This document shows positions 1-8,328 of a stretch of DNA of 64,000 nucleotides, in pieces. A model generated the notes under the pieces. It was not told the DNA's origin and did no database searches. It was given only the letters and a program-made list of their open reading frames with translations. The position numbers were made by a program, and so were the translations under genes. Every line of letters starts with the position of its first letter. Position 1 is the stretch's first letter. This DNA is from Sulfitobacter sabulilitoris (GTDB lineage Bacteria; Pseudomonadota; Alphaproteobacteria; Rhodobacterales; Rhodobacteraceae). The DNA lies in assembly GCF_005887615.1 (NCBI RefSeq), contig NZ_VANS01000002.1, positions 186,001 through 250,000 of the forward strand, in the 5' to 3' direction.

Positions 1-1
1 G

Positions 2-2353
2 CTAGTGGGCGACGGCGTGGACATGCTGGACGCCATGAAGAACAAGGTCATCGACCGGGAGGGCGTGCATGAAAAGTTCGGCGTGTACCCCGAACGGGTC
101 GTCGATGTGCAGGCCCTGGCCGGGGATTCAGTGGACAACGTGCCCGGCGCGCCGGGCATCGGGATCAAGACCGCAGCGCTTTTGATCAATGAATACGGCG
201 ACCTGGAAACCCTGCTGGAGCGTGCGAACGAGATCAAGCAGCCCAAGCGCCGCGAAACCCTGATCCAGCATGCCGACCAGATCAGGCTGTCCAAGAAGCT
301 GGTCATGCTGGACGCCGACACGCCGCTGGATTTCACGCTCGAGGATCTGGAGGTGCGCGCGCCCGACCCCGGAAAGCTGATGGCGTTCCTGGCCGAGATG
401 GAGTTCCGCACGCTCAGCAAGCGGATCGCGGACACGTTGCATGTGGATCCGCCGGTCATCGACGACACGCCGCCCTCGGCGCCCGATGCACCAAAGGTCG
501 ACGATCTGCCGTTCGACCCCGAGGCCTACGTGCACGTCAGCGACGCCGAGGCGCTTCAGGTCTGGATCGACCGCATTCACGAGCGCGGCTACGTGGCCGT
601 CGATACGGAAACCACCGGCCTGAACGAGATGACCGCCGATCTTGTCGGGATATCGCTGGCCGTCGAGCCGGGGCAGGCCTGCTACATTCCCCTGATCCAC
701 AAGGCCAGCAGCAGCGACGATCTGTTCGGCTCGGACGATCTGGCCGAGGGGCAGATGCCGCTGGCGCAGGCGCTGGAGATGCTGAAGCCCGTGCTGGAGG
801 ACGCCAGCATCCTGAAGATCGGGCAGAACATGAAATACGACGCCAAGATTTTTGCCCGGATCGGCATCGCGGTAGCCCCTATCGACGACACGATGCTGAT
901 GTCCTACGCGATGCACGGCGGGCTGCATGGGCATGGCATGGACACGCTGTCGGAACGGTATCTGCATCACTCGCCCATTCCGATCAAACCACTGTTGGGA
1001 TCCGGCAAGTCGGCGATCACCTTTGACAAGGTCCCGCTGGACAAGGCCGTGCGCTATGCCGCGGAGGATGCCGACGTCACCCTGCGGCTGTGGCAGATGT
1101 TCAAGCCGCAGTTGCACCGGGCGCAGGTGACCCGCGTCTACGAGCGGCTGGAACGCCCGATGGTGCCCGTCCTGGCCGAGATGGAACGGACAGGGATCAA
1201 GGTGGACCGCGACACGCTGAGCCGCATGTCGAACGCGTTTTCACAAAAGATGGCGGCATTGGAGGACGAAATTCACACCTTGGCCGGGCGCAAGTTCAAC
1301 GTCGGATCGCCCAAGCAGTTGGGCGAGATCCTGTTCGACGAAATGGGCCTTGAGGGTGGCAAGAAGGGCAAGACCGGCGCGTATGCCACCGGTGCCGACG
1401 TGCTGGAGGATCTGGCGACCGAGCACGAGCTGCCCGCGCGCATCCTTGACTGGCGGCAGTTGAGCAAGCTGAAATCGACCTATACCGACGCGCTGCAGGA
1501 CCATATCAACCCCGATACCGGTCGGGTGCACACGTCGTATTCCATCGCCGGTGCATCGACGGGGCGGCTGGCATCGACCGACCCGAATCTGCAGAACATT
1601 CCGATCCGGTCCGAGGAAGGCCGCCGCATTCGCGAGGCCTTTGTCGCGGAGGACGGCAAGGTGCTGGTCGCGCTGGATTACAGCCAGATCGAATTGCGCA
1701 TTCTGGCGCATATCGCCGATCTGCCCGCGCTCAAGCAGGCGTTTGCCGACGGGCAGGATATTCACGCAATGACCGCATCCGAGATGTTCGACGTGCCGCT
1801 TGACGAGATGACGCCGGACATCCGCCGCCAGGCCAAGGCGATCAACTTCGGCGTCATCTACGGCATTTCCGGCTTCGGGCTGGCGCGGAACCTGCGCATC
1901 CCGCGGGCCCAGGCGCAGGGTTTCATCGACCGCTATTTCGAGCGGTTCCCCGGCATCCGGACCTACATGGACGACACCAAGGCCTTTGCCAAGGAGCACG
2001 GCTTTGTCCAGACGCTGTTCGGCCGACGCATCCACACGCCGAACATCAACGCCAAGGGCCCCCATGCCGGGTTTGCCCAGCGCGCGGCGATCAACGCGCC
2101 GATTCAGGGTACGGCCGCCGACGTGATCCGGCGCGCGATGGTGCGCATGCCGGACGCGACCCGCGGCATTCCGGCCAGGATGCTGCTGCAGGTGCACGAC
2201 GAACTGCTGTTCGAAGTGGACAAGGGGGCGGCAGAGGATCTGATCGGCGTTGCCCGCGACGTGATGGAAAACGCCGCCGATCCGGTGGTCAAGCTGGACG
2301 TCAAGCTGACGGTGGACGCGGGGCAAGGCGCCAATTGGGCCGAAGCGCACTGA
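2..2353 (+). CDS. polA: DNA polymerase I, 5'-truncated by the window edge
   Basis: Repair and replication polymerase that removes RNA primers and fills gaps. The N-terminal part of the 5'-3' exonuclease domain lies outside the window; about 782 residues are visible, and full-length relatives are near 930. Counting from the first visible codons, the end of the 5' nuclease domain with its helix-hairpin-helix (GDSVDNVPG...GIGIKTA) is at about residues 40-65. The proofreading exonuclease carries DTETTGL at about 200, a QNMKYD motif and YAAEDAD, so the 3'-5' exonuclease looks intact. The polymerase domain shows motif A DYSQIELR (about 558), motif B RRQAKAINFGVIYG and motif C QVHDE (about 729). The reading frame is open to the left edge, so no start is assigned. 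A GC-rich hairpin follows the stop. Confidence 0.97.
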   Translation, partial: LVGDGVDMLDAMKNKVIDREGVHEKFGVYPERVVDVQALAGDSVDNVPGAPGIGIKTAALLINEYGDLETLLERANEIKQPKRRETLIQHADQIRLSKKLVMLDADTPLDFTLEDLEVRAPDPGKLMAFLAEMEFRTLSKRIADTLHVDPPVIDDTPPSAPDAPKVDDLPFDPEAYVHVSDAEALQVWIDRIHERGYVAVDTETTGLNEMTADLVGISLAVEPGQACYIPLIHKASSSDDLFGSDDLAEGQMPLAQALEMLKPVLEDASILKIGQNMKYDAKIFARIGIAVAPIDDTMLMSYAMHGGLHGHGMDTLSERYLHHSPIPIKPLLGSGKSAITFDKVPLDKAVRYAAEDADVTLRLWQMFKPQLHRAQVTRVYERLERPMVPVLAEMERTGIKVDRDTLSRMSNAFSQKMAALEDEIHTLAGRKFNVGSPKQLGEILFDEMGLEGGKKGKTGAYATGADVLEDLATEHELPARILDWRQLSKLKSTYTDALQDHINPDTGRVHTSYSIAGASTGRLASTDPNLQNIPIRSEEGRRIREAFVAEDGKVLVALDYSQIELRILAHIADLPALKQAFADGQDIHAMTASEMFDVPLDEMTPDIRRQAKAINFGVIYGISGFGLARNLRIPRAQAQGFIDRYFERFPGIRTYMDDTKAFAKEHGFVQTLFGRRIHTPNINAKGPHAGFAQRAAINAPIQGTAADVIRRAMVRMPDATRGIPARMLLQVHDELLFEVDKGAAEDLIGVARDVMENAADPVVKLDVKLTVDAGQGANWAEAH

Positions 2354-2354
2354 C

Positions 2355-2373
2355 GCGGGGCAAGGCGCCCCGC
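2355..2373 (+). terminator. GC hairpin after polA, possible weak terminator
   Basis: Two bases after the polA stop, GCGGGGC (2355-2361) pairs with GCCCCGC (2367-2373) around a 5-nt loop. No T-tract follows, so it is at best a pause or Rho-assisted terminator, or an mRNA 3'-end stabiliser. Confidence 0.35.
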
Positions 2374-2524
2374 AATCGCGATATCCGGCTGGCGCGACCC
2401 GTTTTCGTGTCGTTCAACGGCAGGGCGACGGCCCGACCCGAAGCGCGCGTGCGCGTCTTCAGTTTCCCAGTCCCCTGATCCGGAAAAGTTCCCGCGAACA
2501 CGCTGCTTCAAGCATAAATCGGCG

Positions 2525-2540
2525 GATTTTCGCGAAAATC
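2525..2540. promoter_or_regulatory. 16-bp perfect palindrome upstream of nhaC
   Basis: GATTTTCGCGAAAATC is a perfect 16-bp palindrome about 90 bp before the chosen antiporter start, inside an otherwise gene-free 274-bp spacer (2354-2627). Its size and position suit a dimeric repressor operator or a small hairpin in the leader. A direct repeat TTGGAAC (2541 and 2568) lies just downstream. Function is inferred from symmetry only. Confidence 0.35.
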
Positions 2541-2627
2541 TTGGAACTGAACGTCAGGTCAATTCATTGGAACCGTAATGGCACGGCCCAAAACCAGGTG
2601 CAGTGCGCAAAGAAAAGGGACGCCAAC

Positions 2628-4121
2628 ATGGATAAAAAAGATCTTCCATCATTGCCGCTGGCTTTGTTGCCGGTGGTCCTCACGCTGGGGCTTCTGGCCT
2701 TGCAGCTGTTTTATTATGGCGATTTCACGCCACACATCCCGCTTGTTCTGGGTCTTGCGATCACGTCGCTCTTGGGGGTCGCGCGCGGCCAGGGCTGGAT
2801 GGATATCCGCGAGGGCATCTTTCACGTCATTCACGTCTCGATGCCATCGCTGTCGGTGCTGATCATCGTCGGCATGATCATCGGCGTGTGGATTTCGTCG
2901 GGCACCGTGCCCACGCTGATCTATTACGGTCTGACCCTGCTGAGCCCGTCGATCTTTCTGGCGGCCGCCATGATCCTGTGTGCGGTCGTGTCGCTGTCGC
3001 TTGGCACCAGCTGGGGCACGGTCGGTACGGTCGGTCTTGCCCTGATGGGCATCGGCGCAGGTTTCGGCATTCCCGCCTATTGGACCGCCGGCGCGGTCGT
3101 GTCGGGCGCTTTTTTCGGTGACAAGGTGTCGCCGCTCTCGGATACCACGAACCTTGCGCCTGCGGTGACGGGAACGAACGTCTTTGATCACATCCGCAAC
3201 ATGCTGCCGACCACGGTGCCGGCCATGCTGATCGCCCTGGTGATCTACATCGCCGTCGGCTTCATGGTCATCAACCCGACCGGGGGCGATGTGTCTGGCA
3301 TCACCCAGATCACCAGCAACCTGCAGGAGCAGTTCAACTTGGGCCTCGTGCCGCTGATCCCCGCCTTCGTGGTGATCATCCTCGCGCTGATGAAAAAGCC
3401 GCCGCTGCCGTCGCTCTTTGCCGGTGTCGTGGTCGGTGCGCTTGTCGCGATCTTCTGGCAGGGTGCTGGCTTGCATGACGTCTTTGCCTATGCGCAGTCG
3501 GGCTATTCGATCGAAACGGGCATATCCGACATCGACAGCCTGCTGAACGCCGGTGGTATCCAGTCCATGATGTGGACGATTTCGCTGATGTTGATTGCAC
3601 TGGGCTTCGGTGGCGCGCTTGAACGTACCGGATGCCTGGAAGCGATCATTCTGTCGATCGTGAAGCGCGTCAAAAGCTTCGGTGCCGTGCAAAGCTCGGC
3701 GATCGGAACGGCCTTTGCGACCAACGTCGTGGCGGGTGATCCCTATATCTCCATCGCGCTGCCCGGTCGGATGTACGCACCGCTTTATCGTGGCATGGGA
3801 TATTCGACACTGAACCTCAGCCGTGCGGTCGAAGAGGGCGGGACATTGATGAGTCCCCTGATTCCGTGGAACGCCGGTGGCGCGTTCGTCATCTCGGCGC
3901 TGAGCCTTGGGGTGATGGACGGCAACCTGACGAACCTGCTCTACATCCCGCTGGCCTTTGCCTGCTGGACGGCGCCGCTGATCGGTGTGTTCTACGCGAT
4001 GACCGGTCTGTTTTCGCCCAAGGCGACCGACGAAGATCGCGCCGAGTGGGAAAGATCCGGCGAAGACGTAATGGATCTGGGCGACCACGATCTGGCCGAA
4101 GGGACGCCTGCAACGGCATGA
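2628..4121 (+). CDS. nhaC: Na+/H+ antiporter, NhaC family
   Basis: Inner-membrane exchanger expected to expel Na+ in return for protons, useful in a marine setting. The 497-residue protein has about 11-12 hydrophobic segments. The family signature lies in the first half: GTSWGTVGTVG, then SGAFFGDKVSPLSDTTNLAP with the charged residues expected in the ion path. A second-half repeat contains ATNVVAGDPYISIALPGRMY. The ATG at 2628 was chosen over an in-frame upstream TTG (2541) because AAAGGGA precedes it at normal spacing and the protein then begins MDKKDLPSLP with an immediate first membrane segment. The C-terminus is short, acidic and cytoplasmic. It stands alone, followed by a strong terminator. 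The exact ion (Na+, Li+, or malate/Na+-lactate exchange as in some NhaC relatives) cannot be read from sequence. Confidence 0.92.
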   Translation: MDKKDLPSLPLALLPVVLTLGLLALQLFYYGDFTPHIPLVLGLAITSLLGVARGQGWMDIREGIFHVIHVSMPSLSVLIIVGMIIGVWISSGTVPTLIYYGLTLLSPSIFLAAAMILCAVVSLSLGTSWGTVGTVGLALMGIGAGFGIPAYWTAGAVVSGAFFGDKVSPLSDTTNLAPAVTGTNVFDHIRNMLPTTVPAMLIALVIYIAVGFMVINPTGGDVSGITQITSNLQEQFNLGLVPLIPAFVVIILALMKKPPLPSLFAGVVVGALVAIFWQGAGLHDVFAYAQSGYSIETGISDIDSLLNAGGIQSMMWTISLMLIALGFGGALERTGCLEAIILSIVKRVKSFGAVQSSAIGTAFATNVVAGDPYISIALPGRMYAPLYRGMGYSTLNLSRAVEEGGTLMSPLIPWNAGGAFVISALSLGVMDGNLTNLLYIPLAFACWTAPLIGVFYAMTGLFSPKATDEDRAEWERSGEDVMDLGDHDLAEGTPATA

Positions 4122-4145
4122 TCCCGACGGATCGACATGATGACG

Positions 4146-4179
4146 AAGGGGCGCGGCACATCGGTGTCGCGCCCTTTTT
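4146..4179 (+). terminator. Rho-independent terminator after nhaC
   Basis: GGGCGCG (4149-4155) pairs with CGCGCCC (4168-4174), extended by ACA/TGT around a TCGG tetraloop, and is followed directly by TTTTT. It sits 25 bp after the nhaC stop, between convergent genes. Confidence 0.85.
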
Positions 4180-4248
4180 CATGGCGGCGCACCACGCATG
4201 ACCGGGGTGTCGGCCTGATTTGGCGGCACGGACGGACGCGTGAGGGCG

Positions 4249-5007
4249 TTACCGGGTCCTGTGCCAGCCCAAGGTGTCTTGGGTCCGGCCAGGAACCTTG
4301 TATTCGGCGCTGACCCAGCCGGTGTATCCGCTGTCGTCCAGGGCCGCGAAAAGCGCATCGAAATCGATCGACCCCGTTCCGGGTGGGCCGCGATCCGGCG
4401 CGTCGCCGATCTGCACATGGCGGACAAGGGGGCGATAGTCGCGCAACACCGCCACCGCGTCACCGTGGATCATCTGCGCATGGTAGCTGTCGAATTGAAG
4501 GCCCAGGTTGGGGGCGTCCACGGCGGCGACGATCTCGGCGGCAAGGGCGTAGTCGTTCAGATAATATCCCGGCATCGCGACCGGGTTCAGCGGCTCTAGT
4601 GTCAGGGTAAGCCCGGGGGGCGCGTTCGCGCTGGCCCAGATCAGGTTTTCGATGCAGGTGTCGCGCGCGTGGTCGCCGTCCGCCTCTCCGGTCATCACGT
4701 GCAGCATGGGCACCCGCAGCGCGTCTGTGTAGCGAAACGCGCGGCGCATGTCGTGCTGAAAGCGCGCCGCTCCGCCGGGCACGGCGGCAAACCCGCGCGC
4801 GCCTCCGGTGTAATTGGGCGGCGGGGCATTGATCAACACCATCTCCAGCTCGTTGGCCAGCAACGCGCGCTGCGTGTCCTTGGCGGGCATGTCGTAGGGA
4901 AACAGCACTTCCACGGCCTTGAACCCCGCCGCGGCGGCGGCATCGAACCGGTCGAGATACGGCAGTTCCGCCCAAAGATGGCTCAGGTTGGCGGCAAATC
5001 GCGGCAT
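4249..5007 (-). CDS. hyi: Hydroxypyruvate isomerase family TIM-barrel protein
   Basis: Predicted cytosolic enzyme interconverting hydroxypyruvate and tartronate semialdehyde, linking glyoxylate/glycerate metabolism. The 252-residue length matches the Hyi branch of the xylose-isomerase-like TIM-barrel family. Visible likely metal and catalytic residues are E138 (LTLEPLN), D173 and H176 (QFDSYH), Q199 (HVQIGD) and E235 (SAEYKVPG). The ATG at 5007 gives the usual beginning MPRFAANLSHLW; longer in-frame readings run into the upstream gene. It starts 5 bp after the SDR stop, so the two genes form one minus-strand operon. Substrate is inferred from family; other sugar-acid isomerases share the fold. 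Confidence 0.85.
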   Translation of the reverse strand: MPRFAANLSHLWAELPYLDRFDAAAAAGFKAVEVLFPYDMPAKDTQRALLANELEMVLINAPPPNYTGGARGFAAVPGGAARFQHDMRRAFRYTDALRVPMLHVMTGEADGDHARDTCIENLIWASANAPPGLTLTLEPLNPVAMPGYYLNDYALAAEIVAAVDAPNLGLQFDSYHAQMIHGDAVAVLRDYRPLVRHVQIGDAPDRGPPGTGSIDFDALFAALDDSGYTGWVSAEYKVPGRTQDTLGWHRTR

Positions 5008-5012
5008 CGGCG

Positions 5013-5714
5013 TCAAAACGTCTCGACCCAGGGGCGCAGGACCAATTCGTCGCTCCATGCCGATCTGTGCTGGTCGATGAGCGCGATGTAGCCATCGGCG
5101 ATCGCGTCGGGGTGCAGCATGTTGTCGTTGCCGTCGTCGCGGCGGCCGTCGCGGTCTTCGTTGGCTATGCCACCGTCGATGTTGACCCAAGCGACATGCA
5201 CGCCCTTGGGATGCAATTCGCGTGCCATCGATTGCGCCAGCCCGCGCTGGGCGAATTTGCCCATCGCAAAGGGGGCCGAATTGGCGAAACCCTTGACGCC
5301 GGCAGAGGCGCCGGTGAACAAAATTGTACCTTTTCGCCCTTGATCCGTCTGGTTGTTCAGCATCAGGCGCGCCGCCTGCTGCCCCAAGAGAAACGCTCCG
5401 AAGGCCGTCACCTCGATCGCCCTGCGTACCGTCTCAGGGTCGAGATCGGCGATCGACCCGCGCTGGCGTGCCGAGGGGTTGTAGATGGCCACGCGCAGGG
5501 TGCCGGGCAGGTCAGAAAACAGCGCAGCCATGGCCGCGGGATCGCTGCCGTCCATCGCAACGCAGCGCGCGCCCGTTTCGTCCGCCAGCGCGGTCAGCTT
5601 GTCGGTGCTGCGCGCGGCCAGAACGATGTCGTGCCCCCGCGCGGCCAACTTGCGCGCCAGCGATGCCGACAGCCCGCTGCCCGCGCCGACGATCACGGCT
5701 GTCGAATGACCCAT
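5013..5714 (-). CDS. SDR family oxidoreductase with Phe in place of the catalytic Tyr
   Basis: Rossmann-fold short-chain dehydrogenase of 233 residues. The cofactor loop is GAGSGLSASLA (about 10-20) followed by AARS, which suggests NADP(H). The usual NNAG is YNPS (78-81). The catalytic serine region ILFTGASAG is present, but the YxxxK pair reads FAMGK (F149, K153), so the general-acid tyrosine is missing. Similar Phe-containing SDRs ending with an 'HPKGVHVAWVNIDGGI'-type segment form a recognisable subfamily, so this is probably not a recent mutation. An AGGAG box precedes the ATG. It is the first gene of the operon with hyi; substrate unknown. Confidence 0.85.
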   Translation of the reverse strand: MGHSTAVIVGAGSGLSASLARKLAARGHDIVLAARSTDKLTALADETGARCVAMDGSDPAAMAALFSDLPGTLRVAIYNPSARQRGSIADLDPETVRRAIEVTAFGAFLLGQQAARLMLNNQTDQGRKGTILFTGASAGVKGFANSAPFAMGKFAQRGLAQSMARELHPKGVHVAWVNIDGGIANEDRDGRRDDGNDNMLHPDAIADGYIALIDQHRSAWSDELVLRPWVETF

Positions 5715-5797
5715 TGTCTTGCTCCTGGCTGTTGGGCACTCAGGATGGCCTTATTCGCGCGTTTCGCCAAGGGGCCAATCGGCAGGGCCGCTGCGCG

Positions 5798-6373
5798 TCA
5801 GGGCAAGTCGCCCGACGGGATCACCGGAAAGAACGTGCCGCCGGACCACAGCCCGAACCAGCCGTCGTGATGCGCACCCAGATCGACAAGCCTGTAAAAG
5901 CTCTTGCGGTCAATCAACGCCTCAAGGTTGCGGCGCACCAAGATGTAGGGCGACGGCTCGCCTGTCTCGGGATCCCGCTCGACCCGGATGGGATGATCCG
6001 GCCCCGCCACCGCCACATCATCGACATGGGTGACAAAGGTCAGGATCTGGTCCTCGCCAGCGCCGTCCGCATCGAAATCGACGGCGACGAACGGCGCGTC
6101 CTCCACGGTCAGGCCGACTTTCTCGACCGGGGTGACGAGGAAATACTTGTCGCCTTCCTTCTTGAGAATCGATGAGAACAATTTGACCAATCCGGGCCGG
6201 CCGATCGGCGTTCCCTGATAGAACCACGTCCCGTCGCGCTTGATCTGCATGTCCAGATCGCCGCAAAACGGGGGGTCCCATTGCTCCACCGGCGGCAAAC
6301 CGCGTGTTTTTGTGGCTTTGATCGAGGCGACAAGGCTATCCGCCGAGGGTGTCACGGTTTTTTGTCCGCTCAT
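5798..6373 (-). CDS. DUF1285 family protein
   Basis: Conserved cytosolic protein of about 191 residues. It matches the DUF1285 pattern: 'PPVEQWDPPFCGDLDMQI' near residue 35, 'GTWFYQGTPIGRPGLVKLFSSIL' (about 55-78), then a beta-rich second half ending in 'GWFGLWSGGTFFPVI'. Biochemical role unknown in the family. The start is uncertain: ATG at 6373 gives MSGQKTV..., while an in-frame GTG at 6397 would add 8 residues; neither has an ideally spaced Shine-Dalgarno box. It is divergent from moxR across a short AT-rich spacer. Confidence 0.85.
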   Translation of the reverse strand: MSGQKTVTPSADSLVASIKATKTRGLPPVEQWDPPFCGDLDMQIKRDGTWFYQGTPIGRPGLVKLFSSILKKEGDKYFLVTPVEKVGLTVEDAPFVAVDFDADGAGEDQILTFVTHVDDVAVAGPDHPIRVERDPETGEPSPYILVRRNLEALIDRKSFYRLVDLGAHHDGWFGLWSGGTFFPVIPSGDLP

Positions 6374-6439
6374 ACTTTTGCCATTTCCCTTATCCACTAT
6401 ACTATTACCATTACATATAATTCACCGGAGCGAGATGTC
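6374..6439. promoter_or_regulatory. AT-rich divergent spacer with TATAAT box
   Basis: This 66-bp spacer between DUF1285 and moxR is far more AT-rich than its surroundings. It holds TATACT (6398-6403) and TATAAT (6416-6421), the latter a consensus -10 hexamer pointing to moxR. No clear -35 is seen at the right distance. GGAG at 6427-6430 is the moxR ribosome binding site. It probably carries both divergent promoters. Confidence 0.45.
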
Positions 6440-7443
<1,004 letters not shown>

Positions 7444-7447
<4 letters not shown>

Positions 7448-8328
7448 GCACACCGCAAACCCTTCGCGCACGGGCCGAGGAACAGGCGGCGAGCCTGCCG
7501 CCCTTGCTTGCGCGGGCCGAACATCTGGCCGGGGCCGTTCTTTTGGGCGATCACGGCCGACGGCGCGCGGGCATGGGCGACGATTTCTGGCAGTACCGCC
7601 CGGCGCAGATGGGCGACAGCCGCCGCATGATCGACCACCGCAGATCGGCCCGCGGCGATACCGAATTCGTGCGCGAGCGCGAATGGCAGATCGCGCAGTC
7701 GGTGATGCTCTGGGTCGATCAGGGGGCGTCGATGCGCTTTTCCTCTGACCCGAACGTTCCGCAAAAAGGCGATCGCGCACGCCTTCTGGGGCTGGCGCTG
7801 TCGATCCTTTTGGTGCGCGGGGGCGAACGGGTTGGCCTGACGGGCACCACTTTGCCGCCCCGTCGCGGCACTGCGCAGATCTTGCGGCTGGCCGAGATGC
7901 TGAGCGAGGACGGGCCCGACGATTACCAGCCGCCCGAACATCGCGCGATGATTCCCTCGGCGCGGGCGGTGTTCATCTCCGATTTCATGGGCGATACCAG
8001 CGCGGTCAAGACGGCGCTGACCAAGGCCGCGGATCGCGGGGTGCGCGGGGTCATGCTTCATGTTCTCGATCCGTCCGAGGAAGCGTTTCCCTTTCGCGGG
8101 CGCACCATTTTCGAAAGCGTCGGCGGCAGCCTGCGGCACGAAACGCTCAAGGCCAATGACCTCAAGGCGCGATACCTCGACCGGTTGGCCGCGCGCAAGG
8201 ACGAGCTGCGGCACCTGTGTTCGGTCACCGGCTGGCATTACGGCGTGCATCATACCGATGCGTCGGCGCAGACGGCGCTGCTTTGGCTCTACCGGGCGAT
8301 GGACATCGGGCGCGGGGTCGCGGCATGA
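7444..8328 (+). CDS. DUF58 domain protein, VWA-like
   Basis: This 294-residue protein is the usual partner of MoxR ATPases. The DUF58 core 'DFWQYRPAQMGDSRRMIDHRRSARGD' is at about residues 40-65. The von Willebrand-like domain follows, but its metal-site motif reads WVDQGASM instead of the usual DxSxS, so metal binding may be weakened. No membrane segment is evident. The GTG start overlaps the moxR stop by 4 bp, and the stop overlaps the next ATG (ATGA). Family members are linked to envelope stress and protein complex assembly; the specific client is unknown. Confidence 0.9.
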
